Source: Hymenobacter psychrophilus
GTDB lineage: Bacteria; Bacteroidota; Bacteroidia; Cytophagales; Hymenobacteraceae
Assembly: GCF_900107135.1 (NCBI RefSeq)
Contig: NZ_FNOV01000002.1
Coordinates: 496,001-560,000, forward strand
Direction: 5' to 3'
DNA: 64,000 nt
The position numbers and the translations under genes were made by a program. Below, piece after piece: positions 63,338 through 64,000 of the stretch (its first letter is position 1; the number at the start of each line of letters is the position of its first letter). Below the pieces are notes generated by a model. It saw nothing but the letters and a program-made list of their open reading frames with translations, searched no databases and had not been told where the DNA came from.

Positions 63338-64000
63338 CTACCCCACAAACGGCCCCTTGAATTGCGGGGCGGCACGCTTTTTCGAGGCCTGCTCGTAGGC
63401 GTAGGCCAGGCCCAGCAGCGGGCCTTCCTGCCAGGCCGCCCCCACAAACGAGAGACCCACCGGCAGCCCGTAGGCCTGGCCCATGGGCACCGTTACGTGG
63501 GGGTAGCCGGCCATGGCGGCCGGCGACGAGAAGCCGGGCCCGCCGCCCGAGTCGCCGTTGATCAGGTCGATGCAGCGGGCGGGGGCGTTGGTGATGGCTA
63601 CGATGCCGTCGAGGCGGTTTTTGCTCAGCACGCCGTCGAGGGCGGCGCGGGCTCCTTCGTGCGACTTTTTCAGGGCTTTCAGGTAGGCGGGGGTTTTCAG
63701 GTCGCCGAGCTTTTCGGAGGCTTCCAGAATTTCCTGCTGGAAGAAGGGCATGGCATTGGCCTTGTTGTCGGTGTTGAATCTGATGACGTCGGCCAAAGTC
63801 TTGACCGAGGCATCGGTGCCAGCCAGGTACTGGTTCACGCCGTCCTTGAACTCGTAGAGCAGCACATCGTACTCGGCCTGGCCCAGCGGGTCGGTGAGCT
63901 TCTCGACTTCCACTTCTACAATAGTCGCGCCCTGGGCCTTGAGCACTTCCAGCGCCGCCAGCAGCAGTGGCACGGCCTCGGATGAGCCCGTGAGGTGGCC
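63338..64000 (-). CDS. Amidase signature enzyme, C-terminal part
   Basis: The last 220 residues of an amidase/GatA-like protein whose start lies beyond the window; the frame is open to base 64000. LNGDSGGGPGF-like context and GYPHVTVPMGQAYGLPVGLS, FVGAAWQEGPLLGLAYAYEQ are the typical C-terminal amidase blocks. The catalytic Ser-Ser-Lys core is outside. Substrate is not visible; a free amidase rather than GatA is likely because no gat partner is next to it. Confidence 0.85.
   Translation of the reverse strand, partial: GHLTGSSEAVPLLLAALEVLKAQGATIVEVEVEKLTDPLGQAEYDVLLYEFKDGVNQYLAGTDASVKTLADVIRFNTDNKANAMPFFQQEILEASEKLGDLKTPAYLKALKKSHEGARAALDGVLSKNRLDGIVAITNAPARCIDLINGDSGGGPGFSSPAAMAGYPHVTVPMGQAYGLPVGLSFVGAAWQEGPLLGLAYAYEQASKKRAAPQFKGPFVG

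Overview
The window is high-GC Bacteroidota DNA, most like Hymenobacter (Cytophagales). Pointers are a type IX secretion sorting domain, a Bacteroidota-type tyrosine recombinase, a tandem-fused D-Ala-D-Ala ligase, a green-tuned rhodopsin with its Blh partner, and start sites with little Shine-Dalgarno signal. This is inference from gene content; no 16S gene is present.

Layout. (1) 1-10185: a pseudaminic-acid surface-glycan locus (pseB, pseC, pseF-like, a pseG-pseH fusion, pseI), followed by a GT-B-like transferase, a polysaccharide deacetylase and a Wzx-type flippase. It is interrupted by one AT-rich orphan gene that carries an in-frame amber stop. (2) 10182-15585: housekeeping and hypothetical genes (CPBP protease, SDR, rlmD, GIY-YIG, thiL) with three copies of a long palindromic repeat. 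(3) 15768-20114: a phenylacetyl-CoA epoxygenase operon (tetR-like regulator, paaA, B, C, D). A PaaR-type operator lies in front, and an unrelated membrane gene with a perfect 19-bp hairpin sits between paaC and paaD. (4) 20884-32653: a genomic island in the 3' end of a CAT-anticodon tRNA. It holds an integrase, an excisionase-like protein, two RecA/RepA-like ATPases, a type I restriction-modification operon (hsdM-S-R) and two small unknown genes. Its left end is a perfect 68-bp palindrome with two inverted copies of the tRNA 3' end. (5) 32882-51267: chromosomal genes (HAD, M50 protease, pgk, ddl, PASTA, T9SS cargo, ohrR/ohr, oxidoreductases, sce7726-like) with several families of dispersed palindromes, one of them inserted in frame inside ddl. 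(6) 51369-57167: katG with a Fur/PerR-like palindrome, an AT-rich DUF3885-like gene bounded by inverted repeats, then a rhodopsin-blh light-harvesting pair. (7) 57811-64000: an ABC-F protein, a WD40 protein, a MauG-type peroxidase, a peroxiredoxin and the end of an amidase.

How the parts work together. The first block makes and exports a pseudaminic-acid glycan. The paa block opens the aromatic ring of phenylacetyl-CoA. The island is a defence island built on a small integrative backbone. Blh cleaves beta-carotene to retinal for the rhodopsin, which has the residues of a proton pump. OhrR/Ohr, KatG, the MauG-type peroxidase and the peroxiredoxin form a scattered peroxide-defence set.

Most notable signals: the rhodopsin-blh pair is bracketed by a direct duplication of the ABC-F gene's 3' end and terminator; the tRNA-derived 68-bp palindrome at the island boundary; the inverted-repeat-bounded AT-rich cassette at 54081-54743; and the repeat element that has become coding sequence in ddl. 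All comparisons were made by eye, without database searches.
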